Part shown: piece after piece, positions 9,069 through 17,964 of the stretch
How positions within the stretch are numbered: position 1 is the stretch's first letter
Layout of the letters: every line of letters begins with the position of its first letter
Source: Gracilimonas amylolytica
Lineage (GTDB): Bacteria; Bacteroidota; Rhodothermia; Balneolales; Balneolaceae
Direction: 5' to 3'
DNA length: 64,000 bases
NCBI RefSeq assembly: GCF_002911695.1
Contig: NZ_PQBS01000040.1
Location: forward strand, 62,001 to 126,000
Program-made: the position numbers and the translations under genes
The notes under the pieces: generated by a model
Database searches by the model: none
Told to the model about the DNA's origin: nothing
The model's input: the letters and a program-made list of their open reading frames with translations, nothing else

Positions 9069-10241
9069 TTAGAAATTGAGCTGCATTCCAACTATCAGTG
9101 CCTGATAATTACTTTGGGCATCTGATGAGAAATCCTGCAGTTCTCCAAGGAGTGTCAGATTATCGGTAAGGTCATATCTGCTGAATACCATCAGCAATTC
9201 GTTTGTAATATCCGGTGAGCTTCCCACAATAGTCGTATTTGCATCCTGTGAACCTTCTCCATAACTAAGGCCAACTGTTAATTTATTCAGATCATAAGTA
9301 GCTTCCGTGTACCATTGTTTAGCTTGTACTTCAGCCTGATCCAACCCGGTTCCTGTCAAGCTTATCCCGATCAGGCCATCTGCCCCCACACCCTGAGTTT
9401 CAGAGTAGGCACCGGTCAACCTGAGATCTTTAGCCGAAATTCTCACCCCCGTGTCCCAGCCTGAAATGTCATAGCTGTAATCAGCACTGACCACTTCAAT
9501 GTTCTGAGTCATTCCACCTAACCACAGGTCAATAATTCCGGAATTAAGATTAATATTGTAATTGGCTTGTGCCTCAAGGCGTGGAGTGGCGGTCTGAATC
9601 TGTTGCTCTGAGGCTCCGCTTGGTTTTTCAGGGTTGATCAATCCTGCTTTCACACTAAAACCGCTAAGATCTGGAGTGGTATAGGTCACTCTGGGGTTGA
9701 AGTTCGCATAGGTGTAGCCGCTTCCTATTCTACCCAATGTCGCATTGGCCGCATCCGGTCCTCCAAAGCGGCCAACACCCATTCCGCTTCCGGCATCAGC
9801 AATGGAACTGCTGTTAAAGATCCCATATCCTTTACCGATGTTCACTTTTCCAAAGTCTCCGGATAGCTCGATATCAGCAATCCTCCCTTCAAATAACCCT
9901 TCGTTCTGAATACTTGGTCCCTGCAAATGATGATTGATCTGAAATATGCCTTTCACTTTCAGCCCATTCATTTCCGGAGCCTCTATCGTAAAAGTTATAT
10001 TTGCCGGATTGAATCCTGACATGATCCTGGTTCCGAACTGATCTGAAGCATCGGAATTGAATGCTTCATGTTCCGAGGCGACTATAAAAACAGGCAGCTG
10101 CCCGGTGACCGCCAGGTTCCAATTATTTTCAGTTTCGAACTGAACCTGCTGGGCCTTAAGAGGCTTTGTCAGTAGTATAGGCAGAATAGTCAGGCATAGC
10201 ATTACAATGAGTGTTTGTGGTACTCTTCTTGATGAATTCAT
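9069..10241 (-). CDS. Porin-like outer-membrane beta-barrel protein next to glpF
   Basis: The 390-residue product has a signal peptide ending near LKAQ, then alternating polar/hydrophobic beta strands and a C-terminal strand ending in aromatic Phe (VGMQLNF), as in outer-membrane barrels. Internal features (IELSGDFGKVNIGKGYG, then GSGYTYANFNPRVTY) resemble Gram-negative general porins of the porin_4 type. It lies 47 bp downstream of glpF on the same strand, so it is a good candidate for the outer-membrane route of glycerol or glycerol phosphates. That role is inference; no substrate signature is visible. Confidence 0.8.
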   Translation of the reverse strand: MNSSRRVPQTLIVMLCLTILPILLTKPLKAQQVQFETENNWNLAVTGQLPVFIVASEHEAFNSDASDQFGTRIMSGFNPANITFTIEAPEMNGLKVKGIFQINHHLQGPSIQNEGLFEGRIADIELSGDFGKVNIGKGYGIFNSSSIADAGSGMGVGRFGGPDAANATLGRIGSGYTYANFNPRVTYTTPDLSGFSVKAGLINPEKPSGASEQQIQTATPRLEAQANYNINLNSGIIDLWLGGMTQNIEVVSADYSYDISGWDTGVRISAKDLRLTGAYSETQGVGADGLIGISLTGTGLDQAEVQAKQWYTEATYDLNKLTVGLSYGEGSQDANTTIVGSSPDITNELLMVFSRYDLTDNLTLLGELQDFSSDAQSNYQALIVGMQLNF

Positions 10242-10288
10242 TTTTTTTGGATTTTTGAGTGTGAGTTAGATCACCTGTTTTTGGGTTA

Positions 10289-11053
10289 TCAAAGTATCAT
10301 GAAGACCAATGCAGCCAGTACGGCCCCAACCGTTGGAGCTGCTATGGGTACCCATGAATAAGCCCAGTCATTGCTTCCTTTATTCGGGATCGGAAGTACG
10401 GCATGCGCCAGTCTTGGACCAAGGTCACGTGCCGGATTGATGGCATAACCGGTAGGACCGCCTAAAGCCAGGCCTATTCCGAATACCAGTAATCCCACAG
10501 GTAAAGCTGCCAGTGAGCCAAGGCCAAAACCAACTTCCTCTCCGCCAATGTTAATAGATTGTAGCATCTGCCCATTCGAATCCATGAAGCCGGGATCCGT
10601 CAGATAAAACACCCCGAAGATCAGTATGAAGGTGCCTATGGTTTCAGTTATAAAGTTGGAACCGTAATTTCGTATTTCAGGAGCCGTTGAAAATACCGCC
10701 AAGATCGTTCCGGCATCTTCTGTGGCATCAAAATGTTTTTTATAAGCCAACCAGGTCAGAAATCCCCCAAAGAATCCCCCTGCCACCTGAGCAAGGATAT
10801 AAGGCACAACCATCACCCAGTCAAACAGACCGGCAGTAGCCAGGCCAATTGTGACCGCAGGGTTGATGTGGGCTCCGCTGAATTGCCCCATGGTATAAAC
10901 GGCGATAAACACCCCCATTCCCCAACCCCATGTGATGACGATCCAGCCACCGCCATTTCCTTTGGTCTTGTTTAATATGACGTTGGCAACCACTCCACAG
11001 CCAAATAATAGAAGGATGGCGGTTCCAATAAATTCTGCTATAATAGGACTCAT
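10289..11053 (-). CDS. glpF: Glycerol uptake facilitator (aquaglyceroporin)
   Basis: This 254-residue MIP-family channel has six membrane helices and both NPA half-helix motifs: SGAHINPAVT in the first half and GYAINPARDLGPR in the second. The Asp after the second NPA (NPARD) is typical of glycerol facilitators rather than water-only aquaporins. It lets glycerol diffuse across the inner membrane, where GlpK traps it. GGAGAT lies 8 bp upstream of the start. It is separated from glpK by 145 bp that hold two interleaved inverted repeats. Confidence 0.95.
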   Translation of the reverse strand: MSPIIAEFIGTAILLLFGCGVVANVILNKTKGNGGGWIVITWGWGMGVFIAVYTMGQFSGAHINPAVTIGLATAGLFDWVMVVPYILAQVAGGFFGGFLTWLAYKKHFDATEDAGTILAVFSTAPEIRNYGSNFITETIGTFILIFGVFYLTDPGFMDSNGQMLQSINIGGEEVGFGLGSLAALPVGLLVFGIGLALGGPTGYAINPARDLGPRLAHAVLPIPNKGSNDWAYSWVPIAAPTVGAVLAALVFMIL

Positions 11054-11116
11054 GATAAGATCTCCATTTGTATTGATTTAGAATTCCATGCCTGTAGTTT
11101 TGATAGTCTTTGCCTA

Positions 11117-11171
11117 CATGCACTCGAAAATTTGTCTTGCCGCCGGGCTTTAAGTGCATGACCGGCAAGAC
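11117..11171 (-). promoter_or_regulatory. Two interleaved inverted repeats between glpK and glpF (possible pseudoknot or switch)
   Basis: Arm A (CATGCACT, 11117-11124) pairs with AGTGCATG (11153-11160). Arm B (GTCTTGCCG, 11134-11142) pairs with CGGCAAGAC (11163-11171). The order is A-B-A'-B', so the stems interlock. The leader RNA of glpF could fold as an H-type pseudoknot or as two mutually exclusive hairpins. Function is unknown. Confidence 0.45.
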
Positions 11172-11198
11172 CTGAATGTGTGTTATTTGGTTAGTTTA

Positions 11199-12698
11199 TT
11201 AACGGTCGTCGGCCCAGGTGATGGCCGCATTAACAGCTCGCTGCCACCCTTTGGTGATCTCTTTTACTTTTTCGGGATCCATCTTTTGGACGAACTTTTT
11301 ATCGACCTGCCACATCTTTCGTATCTCTTCGATATCATCCCAATAACCCACGGCGAGACCGGCGAGATAAGCGGCACCTAAGGCTGTGGTCTCTGTGATC
11401 ACCGGGCGGATCACCGGAATATTTGATAGCAGATCGCTTTGAAACTGCATCAGTGTGTCGTTCACGGTCGCTCCGCCATCTACCCGAAGTTCTTTTACTT
11501 CTATACCTGCATCGGCCTTCATGGCGTTGAGCAAGTCCATGACCTGATAGGCTATAGAATCCTGAGCGGCTCTTGCCAAATGCGCACGATTGGTTCCCCG
11601 TGTCATTCCCACCATGATCCCTCGCGCATGCTGTCTCCAGTGCGGAGCGCCCAACCCGGCAAAAGCGGGTACGAGATAAACACCGTCAGAATCCTCAACT
11701 TTGTTGGCAAAGTACTCAATGTCCTTGGACTCCTGTATGATGCTCATCTCATCGCGAAGCCATTGCACCACGGCGCCTCCAATAAATACCGAACCCTCCA
11801 GCGCATATTCAGTTTCTCCATTGATCTTCCACGCTACAGTGGTCAGTAGATTATTCTCTGATTTCACCGGCTTTTTCCCCACGTTCATCAACATGAAACA
11901 ACCGGTTCCATAGGTATTTTTAACCATACCCGGCTCCGTGCACATCTGACCGAACAAAGCGGCCTGCTGGTCACCCGCAATACCGGCGATCGGCACTTTA
12001 CTGGCAAATAAAGTTGTTTTGGTTCGCCCATATTCCTCGCTCGACTGTCGTACTTCGGGCAGCATATTTTCAGGGATATCCATCAGCTCCAAAAGATCCT
12101 TATCCCATTCCATCGTATTGATGTTAAAAAGCATTGTTCTGGAGGCATTGGTCACATCCGTAATGTGAAGCTCTCCCTGTGTGAAGTTCCAGATCAGCCA
12201 TGAATCGATGGTCCCAAAAGCCAGATCTCCTTTTTCCGCTTTCTCACGGGCACCCTCAACATTATCAAGGATCCATTTAACTTTTGTCCCTGAGAAATAG
12301 GAATCGATCACAAGGCCTGTTTTATCCTGTATCATCTCGGCATGACCGGCTTCCTTTAAACTGTCACAATATTCCGAGGTTCTCCTGTCCTGCCACACTA
12401 TCGCATTATAGATCGGTTTACCGGATTTGCGGTCCCACACCACCGTGGTTTCACGCTGATTGGTGATACCTATACCTGAAAGCGCTTTTCCGTTGATACC
12501 GGCTGAAGCAACCGCCTCGGCGGCAACACCTGCCTGCGAAGACCAGATCTCCTGAGCGTCATGTTCCACCCAGCCCGGCTTTGGATAAATTTGCCTGAAC
12601 TCTTTTTGAGCTACTGAAACGATCTCACCTTTCTTATTGAAAAGCATCGCCCGTGAACTGGTCGTACCCTGATCTAGTGCTAATATGAATGTTTCCAT
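11199..12698 (-). CDS. glpK: Glycerol kinase
   Basis: GlpK (499 residues, normal length) phosphorylates glycerol to sn-glycerol 3-phosphate with ATP. The FGGY-kinase phosphate-1 motif DQGTTSSRA is at the N-terminus, and [12 protein letters not shown]-like and [10 protein letters not shown] segments mark the adenosine-site domain. It starts 18 bp after the glpD stop codon, so glpD-glpK form one transcription unit, probably continuing to glpF. Confidence 0.97.
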   Translation of the reverse strand: METFILALDQGTTSSRAMLFNKKGEIVSVAQKEFRQIYPKPGWVEHDAQEIWSSQAGVAAEAVASAGINGKALSGIGITNQRETTVVWDRKSGKPIYNAIVWQDRRTSEYCDSLKEAGHAEMIQDKTGLVIDSYFSGTKVKWILDNVEGAREKAEKGDLAFGTIDSWLIWNFTQGELHITDVTNASRTMLFNINTMEWDKDLLELMDIPENMLPEVRQSSEEYGRTKTTLFASKVPIAGIAGDQQAALFGQMCTEPGMVKNTYGTGCFMLMNVGKKPVKSENNLLTTVAWKINGETEYALEGSVFIGGAVVQWLRDEMSIIQESKDIEYFANKVEDSDGVYLVPAFAGLGAPHWRQHARGIMVGMTRGTNRAHLARAAQDSIAYQVMDLLNAMKADAGIEVKELRVDGGATVNDTLMQFQSDLLSNIPVIRPVITETTALGAAYLAGLAVGYWDDIEEIRKMWQVDKKFVQKMDPEKVKEITKGWQRAVNAAITWADDR

Positions 12699-12716
12699 AA
12701 TGACAGTTGGTTAGTT

Positions 12717-14315
12717 TTAGTTATTAGTTACTAATGCCTTTGGTTCGTACTTCTCTAACAAATATCGGTTGGCAAGTTTTGTGAATGCATGAACCTGATC
12801 GTCGATCCATTTTTCATCGTATCCCAATTCCTGCGCCATCAATTCCGCTACTGCCGGTGCCATATCAATGGCGGCTTTGGCATCCAAAAATAACATTCGG
12901 ATCCTGCGGGCCAAAAAATCTTCAACCGTTCGGGCCATCTCATGGCGTGCAGCCCAGATGACTTCAGCCTTAATATGTTCATAATCTTCGTGAAGATTCT
13001 CCTTTAACATACCTTCCTTCCCGGCTAAAGCTTTTACCTTTTTTTTGTCTGACCCGTAAAAATATAGGGGGTCGCTAAAATCCACATTCTCTTCATGGCC
13101 ATGGACCTTCAGCCCGTCACTGGTTGATCTCTTCTTTCCGATCTTTAAAACTGACTCCGCCTTGTCAACGGTATCTTCTCCCATTTTTCTGAAGGTGGTC
13201 CATTTACCCCCGGTAATGGTGATCAGACCGGAATCTGACACAATGAGCTTGTGGCTTCTCGAAATTTCTTTGGTCTTTGTATCTCCTTCTTTTGGAGCTG
13301 CCAGGGGACGTAATCCGGCAAACACACTTTTCACATCCTTTCGGGTGGGTTTTTTGGCCAGATATTTTTGCGCTGTCTTTAAAATAAAATCGATCTCTTC
13401 TTCCATGGCAACCGGCTCCAGGCTGTGTTCATCGAGAGGGGTGTCCGTGGTCCCAACCACAACTTTATTGTGCCATGGAACGGCAAACAGCACGCGTCCA
13501 TCATCCGTTTTTGGTATCATAATGGCATCCTCACCGGGAAGAAAGTCTTTTTCCAGTACGATGTGCACACCCTGACTTGGTCGCACCATTTCCTTATGTT
13601 CGTCTTTATCCATTTTCATGATCTCATCCACAAAAACTCCCGTGGCATTGATCACAGACCTTGCCTTAAGGTCATAGGTCTTACCGGTTTCACGATCTTT
13701 CATTCTTACTCCGGCCACCTTATCCGAATTTTTGATCAATCCGGTTACTTCCGCATAATTAAGGGCGATTCCTCCATGCTCGACAATGGTTTGAACCAGA
13801 TTGATCGACAGCCGGGAATCATCAAACTGCCCATCGTGATAGATCACGCCACCCCGCAGACCCTCCTGCCGGATCGTTGGCAGCCTTCGAACCGCCTCTT
13901 TTTTGGAGATTGGCCTGGAACGACCCAAACTCAATTTTCCTGAAAGAAGATCATACATGGTAAGACCTATGGTATAATAATACCTGGTCCACCATTTGTA
14001 TCCGGGAATGACGAAGGTTTCATTTTGAACAAGATGGGGAGCATTCTTCTTCAGTAATCCGCGTTCACGCAGCGCCTCTCTTACCAATGCGATATCTCCC
14101 TGGGCTAAATATCTCACCCCGCCATGTACCAGTTTCGTACTTCGGCTTGAGGTCCCTTTCGAAAAATCAGATTGTTCGATCAAAAGAGGCTCATACCCTC
14201 TGCTTACGGCATCCAGGGCCACTCCCAGTCCGGTCGCACCTCCACCGATGATGATCATGTCCCACTCTTTTGCCCCGTGCTCTTCAATTCTCTGTACTAA
14301 ATTCTCACGTTTCAT
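12717..14315 (-). CDS. glpD: Aerobic-type FAD-dependent glycerol-3-phosphate dehydrogenase
   Basis: This 532-residue membrane-associated flavoprotein oxidises glycerol 3-phosphate to dihydroxyacetone phosphate and passes electrons to quinone. The FAD dinucleotide-binding motif (IIIGGGATGLGVALDA) is at residues 20-35, followed by STKLVHGGVRYL, and the C-terminal helical domain ends the protein. It is the first gene of the leftward glp operon and faces glpR across 254 bp with candidate operators. Confidence 0.96.
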   Translation of the reverse strand: MKRENLVQRIEEHGAKEWDMIIIGGGATGLGVALDAVSRGYEPLLIEQSDFSKGTSSRSTKLVHGGVRYLAQGDIALVREALRERGLLKKNAPHLVQNETFVIPGYKWWTRYYYTIGLTMYDLLSGKLSLGRSRPISKKEAVRRLPTIRQEGLRGGVIYHDGQFDDSRLSINLVQTIVEHGGIALNYAEVTGLIKNSDKVAGVRMKDRETGKTYDLKARSVINATGVFVDEIMKMDKDEHKEMVRPSQGVHIVLEKDFLPGEDAIMIPKTDDGRVLFAVPWHNKVVVGTTDTPLDEHSLEPVAMEEEIDFILKTAQKYLAKKPTRKDVKSVFAGLRPLAAPKEGDTKTKEISRSHKLIVSDSGLITITGGKWTTFRKMGEDTVDKAESVLKIGKKRSTSDGLKVHGHEENVDFSDPLYFYGSDKKKVKALAGKEGMLKENLHEDYEHIKAEVIWAARHEMARTVEDFLARRIRMLFLDAKAAIDMAPAVAELMAQELGYDEKWIDDQVHAFTKLANRYLLEKYEPKALVTNN

Positions 14316-14328
14316 AGCATTTCGTCTA

Positions 14329-14371
14329 TTTCGTTTTGTTCTTTTTCCAATTTATACAAAATAAAACGAAA
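14329..14371 (-). promoter_or_regulatory. Candidate GlpR operators at the glpD promoter
   Basis: TTTCGTTTT at 14329-14337 and its reverse complement AAAACGAAA at 14363-14371 face each other. On the minus strand a TTG-N18-TTTATTTG promoter-like pair (–7 part at 14374-14381) lies just upstream, so the second box would cover the glpD transcription start. Binding by the DeoR-type regulator is inferred from position and repetition. Confidence 0.5.
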
Positions 14372-14498
14372 CACAAATAAAATATTTCGGAATCTTTCAC
14401 AACCCCTGCACTTAAGCTAATTGACTGTTATGTAGTTAATTAATGACTCCTTACAACCTCAAAGGTCTGCTTCAATGAATCCTAATCACTTTCTTTTT

Positions 14499-14508
14499 GT
14501 TTCGTTTT
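14499..14508 (+). promoter_or_regulatory. Candidate GlpR operator upstream of glpR
   Basis: A third copy of the box (GTTTCGTTTT) lies 8 bp before the –33 element of the glpR promoter, which would allow autoregulation. Confidence 0.4.
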
Positions 14509-14516
14509 AGAGCGAA

Positions 14517-14548
14517 TTTGTCACCCCAGACCATTTATGGTATATTTG
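14517..14548 (+). promoter_or_regulatory. Bacteroidota-type promoter of glpR
   Basis: TTTG (14517-14520), 20 bp, then TATATTTG (14541-14548) matches the –33/–7 consensus of the Bacteroidota primary sigma factor. The start codon is at 14570. Confidence 0.6.
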
Positions 14549-14569
14549 AAATAAATTAAAGCATCTATC

Positions 14570-15337
14570 ATGACCGTAGCGGAAAGACACGAAATCATAC
14601 TTAAAGAACTGAAAGACAATGGAAAGGTAAATGTGCAGCACCTGAGTAACGACCTGGAAGTGTCTGAAGTAACCATCAGAAAGGACCTGAGGGTGCTCGA
14701 GGAAAAAGGATTGTTATTCAGAACGCACGGCGGGGCAACCCAGACGAATCCCTATACAAGCGACCGGCCCGTTTCGGAAAAGGCCAAAATACGTGCGGGT
14801 GAAAAGAATGCCATTGCCAAAGAGGCGGTTCAGCTGATCGGGGACTATGATTCGATCATTCTTGCTTCCGGCACAACTATTCTTGCAGTGGCAAGACACA
14901 TAAAATCGGATCACAGACTGAATGTGATCACCTCGGCTTTGAATGTTTCCCTGGAACTCTCTCATCATGAGAATGTAGAGATCCTCCAATTGGGCGGACA
15001 GCTTCGTCCAAGTTCCACCTCAGTGGTAGGTCCTTATGCCGAACAATTCCTGAGCGGCATTACCTGCGGGATCCTGTTTCTTGGTGTGGATGGCATTGAC
15101 CTCGATCACGGACTTACTACGTCCAACCTTATGGAAGCAAGCCTCAATCAAAAATTCATTGAAGTGGCTCAATATGCCGTGGTTGTTGCAGATCATACCA
15201 AATTTGGAAAGCGGGGATTCAGCCGTATTTGCGGGCTGGACAAAATTCAGCATATCATTACGGATGACGGCATATCTTCAGATACTATTATAAAGTTGGA
15301 AGAAATGGGCATTCAGGTGACGACAGCCTCACAATAA
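14570..15337 (+). CDS. glpR: DeoR-family transcriptional regulator of the glycerol genes
   Basis: The 255-residue protein has an N-terminal DeoR winged helix-turn-helix (VQHLSNDLEVSEVTIRKDL, residues about 24-42, ending in FRTHGGA) and a C-terminal ISOCOT sugar-phosphate sensor domain with ASGTT and GVDGID motifs. DeoR proteins usually repress and are released by a phosphorylated sugar, here probably glycerol 3-phosphate. It is transcribed divergently from glpD, the usual context of a local repressor. The name glpR is based on family and context. Confidence 0.88.
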   Translation: MTVAERHEIILKELKDNGKVNVQHLSNDLEVSEVTIRKDLRVLEEKGLLFRTHGGATQTNPYTSDRPVSEKAKIRAGEKNAIAKEAVQLIGDYDSIILASGTTILAVARHIKSDHRLNVITSALNVSLELSHHENVEILQLGGQLRPSSTSVVGPYAEQFLSGITCGILFLGVDGIDLDHGLTTSNLMEASLNQKFIEVAQYAVVVADHTKFGKRGFSRICGLDKIQHIITDDGISSDTIIKLEEMGIQVTTASQ

Positions 15338-15394
15338 TAAGGGGCAGCTTATCGCCACCCTTTTGTCATCACCCCATATTAGAATTCAAGTAAC

Positions 15395-16129
15395 TCAGTA
15401 TCCTCTGGCAAATCCGATCCCTATGAATGCGATCTCATTTTCAGTGTCATATCCAAAATTCAGGTCCAGCTGAGTACCACTTTCGAGTCCGTAGGTCACT
15501 CCGCCTTCCACCCAGTGCTGCTCAAAATTTCCGTAATAATTCCCGGCATAGCCAAAATACCCGTTCATATTATCTGAGATCATAAATCCGGGGGTCAGTG
15601 TAAACAGCCAGCTGTCATCCACATTACCAACGCTGAAACTGTACCCAAGATTAGATGAAATGCTCAGGCTCTCATTTAAGGCATGATCCGCAAGGACTCC
15701 GATGGAAGGAACCGTTTCATCACTCGTGAATTCCTCGGTTCCAAACGGCAAACTCACCTCAGCTAAAGCCGACAGGCTCGAGGCTTCCCCGCGATACAGA
15801 TTATATTTGAACCCGACCCCCATATCCTGAATGCCTGTGTACGAGGTGCTTCCTCCGAGCAGTTCCTGATCAACCGTTGTGAAGGACCCCAGCAAGGCAC
15901 GGAATTCTAACTTTTCGTTGATCCCATAACGCAGCACAAGCTGCCCCACATCAAATTGTTTATTCAGGTCGGTATTACTGAATTGTAAACCGGCCTCAAA
16001 CCCAAGCATCCCTTCAGGGGTGATGAACGATCCATTCGCAATGCCCGGCCGATCCGGTGAGTAATTCTGGGCCTGCACCAGATTAAAACCAAAAAATAGC
16101 AGTAGTATAACAGATAGATTCTTCTTCAT
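15395..16129 (-). CDS. Outer-membrane beta-barrel protein (phenol-degradation MetA-like family)
   Basis: The 244-residue product has a signal peptide (MKKNLSVILLLFFGFNLVQAQ region cleaved before NYSPDRPGIANG) and then repeated amphipathic strands. The DRPG start and the pattern of the barrel match the MetA-pathway/transporter-like outer-membrane family (pfam Phenol_MetA_deg), of unclear function. The frame stays open to 16213, but the extra 28 codons come from a palindromic repeat element and should not be counted as coding. A weak hairpin (AAGGG...CCCTT, near 15340) lies between it and glpR. Confidence 0.75.
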   Translation of the reverse strand: MKKNLSVILLLFFGFNLVQAQNYSPDRPGIANGSFITPEGMLGFEAGLQFSNTDLNKQFDVGQLVLRYGINEKLEFRALLGSFTTVDQELLGGSTSYTGIQDMGVGFKYNLYRGEASSLSALAEVSLPFGTEEFTSDETVPSIGVLADHALNESLSISSNLGYSFSVGNVDDSWLFTLTPGFMISDNMNGYFGYAGNYYGNFEQHWVEGGVTYGLESGTQLDLNFGYDTENEIAFIGIGFARGY

Positions 16130-16168
16130 AGGATTGAGTTTGTTTCGAACCAAGGTACATATTTTGCC

Positions 16169-16212
16169 TGAAAACCGTAGGGGCAATTCATGAATTGCCC
16201 CTACGGTTTTCA
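16169..16212. repeat. 44-bp perfect palindrome (REP-like interspersed element)
   Basis: The two 22-bp halves meet at 16190/16191 with no mismatch and no loop; the core arm reads CCGTAGGGGCAATTCA. Elements with a GTAGGGGC core and palindromic arms are known as interspersed repeats in many bacterial genomes and often create false N-terminal extensions, as they do for both flanking genes here. It lies between divergent genes and has no T-run, so it is not a normal terminator. Confidence 0.7.
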
Positions 16213-16236
16213 TTTCAATCTGCCTATCTTAACCGC

Positions 16237-17610
16237 ATGACAGACATCACTCAAAAATCACCCATTGCGGCCATCGCTACCCCGGTTGGGGAAGGCGGTA
16301 TTGCCGTGATCCGGGTTTCCGGCCGGGATGCGATCGCCACGGTTAACAAGGCTTTTCAGGGAAAGGACCTGACTCAGCAAACATCTCATACGGTTCATTT
16401 TGGAAAGATCGTGAACAAAGAACGGTTTCCCGTGGATGAGGTGTTGGTCACCTTATTTCACTCCCCCCGTTCTTACACCGGCGAGGAAACTGTGGAGATA
16501 TCCTGCCATGGTGGAGTGCTTGTAACCCAAACCGTGCTTGAAACCATTCTGTCACTTGGAGTAAGGTCTGCCGAACCGGGGGAGTTTACTCAGCGTGCCT
16601 TTCTCAATGGCAAACTCGATCTAGATCAGGCCGAGGCCGTGGCTGACCTGATACACGCAAAAAGTTCCAAAGCCGTGGATGCCGCCCATCAGCAATTGGA
16701 AGGGCGGCTTGGAGAGCACATCAAAAAATTCAGGCAGCAGATCATCGATGCCACCGCCATGATCGAGCTTGAACTCGATTTTATTGAAGAGGATGTAGAG
16801 TTCGCTAACAAAGAACAGCTGCAACAACTGCTTGAGGATCTGGACTCGGAGATCACCGAATTATTGGAAACCTATGAAACCGGTCGATTGGTGAAAGACG
16901 GCGTGAAGACCGTACTCATTGGCCGGCCCAACGCCGGGAAGTCCACACTGCTGAATACCCTGGTTGGCAGCGACCGGGCCATAGTCACGGAAATAGCCGG
17001 CACCACCCGCGATACCATCGATGCTGACTGGAGCTATGACGGACTGCTGTTCAAACTCATTGATACGGCCGGCCTGCGCGAAACGGAAGATATTGTGGAG
17101 GCCGAAGGGGTGAAGCGTTCCCAAAAGGCTTTTGAGCAGGCGGACCTCGTGATCTACCTCAAAGATCTTTCCCAGCCGTTCAGCGATGAAGAACGCAAGG
17201 AGATCGCTGACTTTCAATCCCGCGCCAAAGATACACCCTTCATTTTGATCGGCACCAAAGCAGACATCGAGACTGATCAGGAATGGCGGACAGAATTCGA
17301 CTTGAAGATCTCAGCCCTTGAAGGGGAAAAGATCAAAGAATTGAAGCAGCTCCTGAAAGACCGGGCCCTGGAGAACAAACATTACGACGCTTCAAGTTTA
17401 CTGGTTACCTCCACCCGCCACCGGGATGCCCTGCAGAAAACCAAAGAGCACGTCCGATCGGCCCTTCGTGGTTTAGCCATGGATATGACAGGCGACTTCC
17501 TCTCTATTGACCTCCGGGCAGCCCTGAAGGAACTGGGCACCATAACCGGCGAGATCACCAACGAAGATGTGCTGGACAGTATATTTTCCCGCTTTTGCAT
17601 TGGGAAGTAG
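16237..17610 (+). CDS. mnmE: tRNA uridine-5-carboxymethylaminomethyl modification GTPase MnmE
   Basis: MnmE, with MnmG, modifies U34 of certain tRNAs. The 457-residue protein has the N-terminal tetrahydrofolate-binding domain (PVGEGGIAVIRVSG), a helical domain, and an inserted G domain with G1 GRPNAGKS (229-236), G3 DTAG and G4 GTKAD. It ends in the diagnostic CIGK (FCIGK) with the catalytic Cys. The ATG at 16237 gives the standard N-terminus; the open frame upstream (to 16195) runs through the palindromic repeat and is rejected. Confidence 0.97.
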   Translation: MTDITQKSPIAAIATPVGEGGIAVIRVSGRDAIATVNKAFQGKDLTQQTSHTVHFGKIVNKERFPVDEVLVTLFHSPRSYTGEETVEISCHGGVLVTQTVLETILSLGVRSAEPGEFTQRAFLNGKLDLDQAEAVADLIHAKSSKAVDAAHQQLEGRLGEHIKKFRQQIIDATAMIELELDFIEEDVEFANKEQLQQLLEDLDSEITELLETYETGRLVKDGVKTVLIGRPNAGKSTLLNTLVGSDRAIVTEIAGTTRDTIDADWSYDGLLFKLIDTAGLRETEDIVEAEGVKRSQKAFEQADLVIYLKDLSQPFSDEERKEIADFQSRAKDTPFILIGTKADIETDQEWRTEFDLKISALEGEKIKELKQLLKDRALENKHYDASSLLVTSTRHRDALQKTKEHVRSALRGLAMDMTGDFLSIDLRAALKELGTITGEITNEDVLDSIFSRFCIGK

Positions 17611-17682
17611 ATTTGCTAATTAATTAAGCCTGAGCCTCGGCAAAGTTTTAACACAAAAAGCACTGAAATGAGTAGTTTTGTG

Positions 17683-17871
17683 CTCGTCACGGTGCTCTGC
17701 TCCGTGATGCACTATGGAGGCTCCGCCTCACAAAACAAACAGTTTTTTAAATGACTGAACCGGAACGTACAGAGCGGTGATTCGGGGTATAGACGACTTA
17801 TGTGGCCTTAATTATTATAGTTGGAGGCAGAGCCTCCTGCAGGCATTCCGGGGCAGAGCCGCCGGAACGAG
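17683..17871. repeat. Cluster of short GC-rich palindromes (degenerate interspersed repeat)
   Basis: Four hairpins follow each other: TCACGG/CCGTGA (17687-17707), GAGGC/GCCTC (17717-17729), GGAGGC-AGA-GCCTCC (17823-17837) and TTCCGG/CCGGAA (17846-17867). The loops share CTCTGC/GCAGAG words (GCTCTGCTCC, GGCAGAGCC). This is the look of a decayed, multi-copy intergenic repeat family. Confidence 0.6.
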
Positions 17872-17906
17872 GGTTAAACCGCAGACCATTCATTACCTTC
17901 TTAACC

Positions 17907-17940
17907 AAAAAAGCCCGCACAGCTTTCGCCATGCGGGCCT
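17907..17940 (-). terminator. Terminator of the nitroreductase gene
   Basis: GCCCGCA (17913-17919) and TGCGGGC (17932-17938) form a stem; the six A to the left become a T-run in the minus-strand transcript. It lies 25 bp downstream of the nitroreductase stop codon. Confidence 0.85.
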
Positions 17941-17964
17941 CACTAACCATATCTCAACCAATAA

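Larger units (their letters stand above)
17611..17964. other. 354-bp gene-free stretch between mnmE and the nitroreductase gene
   Basis: No convincing gene is present. It holds a set of short GC-rich palindromes (17683-17871) and, at its right end, the terminator of the nitroreductase gene. Short open frames here consist of the repeat itself. Confidence 0.7.

Noticed and set aside
13162-13943. Plus-strand frames of 137 and 172 codons inside glpD
   Set aside because: They lie antisense to a complete, well-conserved glpD and show no recognisable protein features.
15338-15366. Possible terminator between glpR and the convergent barrel gene
   Set aside because: Only about 5 bp of stem (AAGGG/CCCTT) with a large loop; too weak to list as a terminator.
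16130-16213. N-terminal extension of the barrel protein gene (residues around VGAIHELPL)
   Set aside because: These codons are a translation of the palindromic repeat and precede a clear signal peptide.
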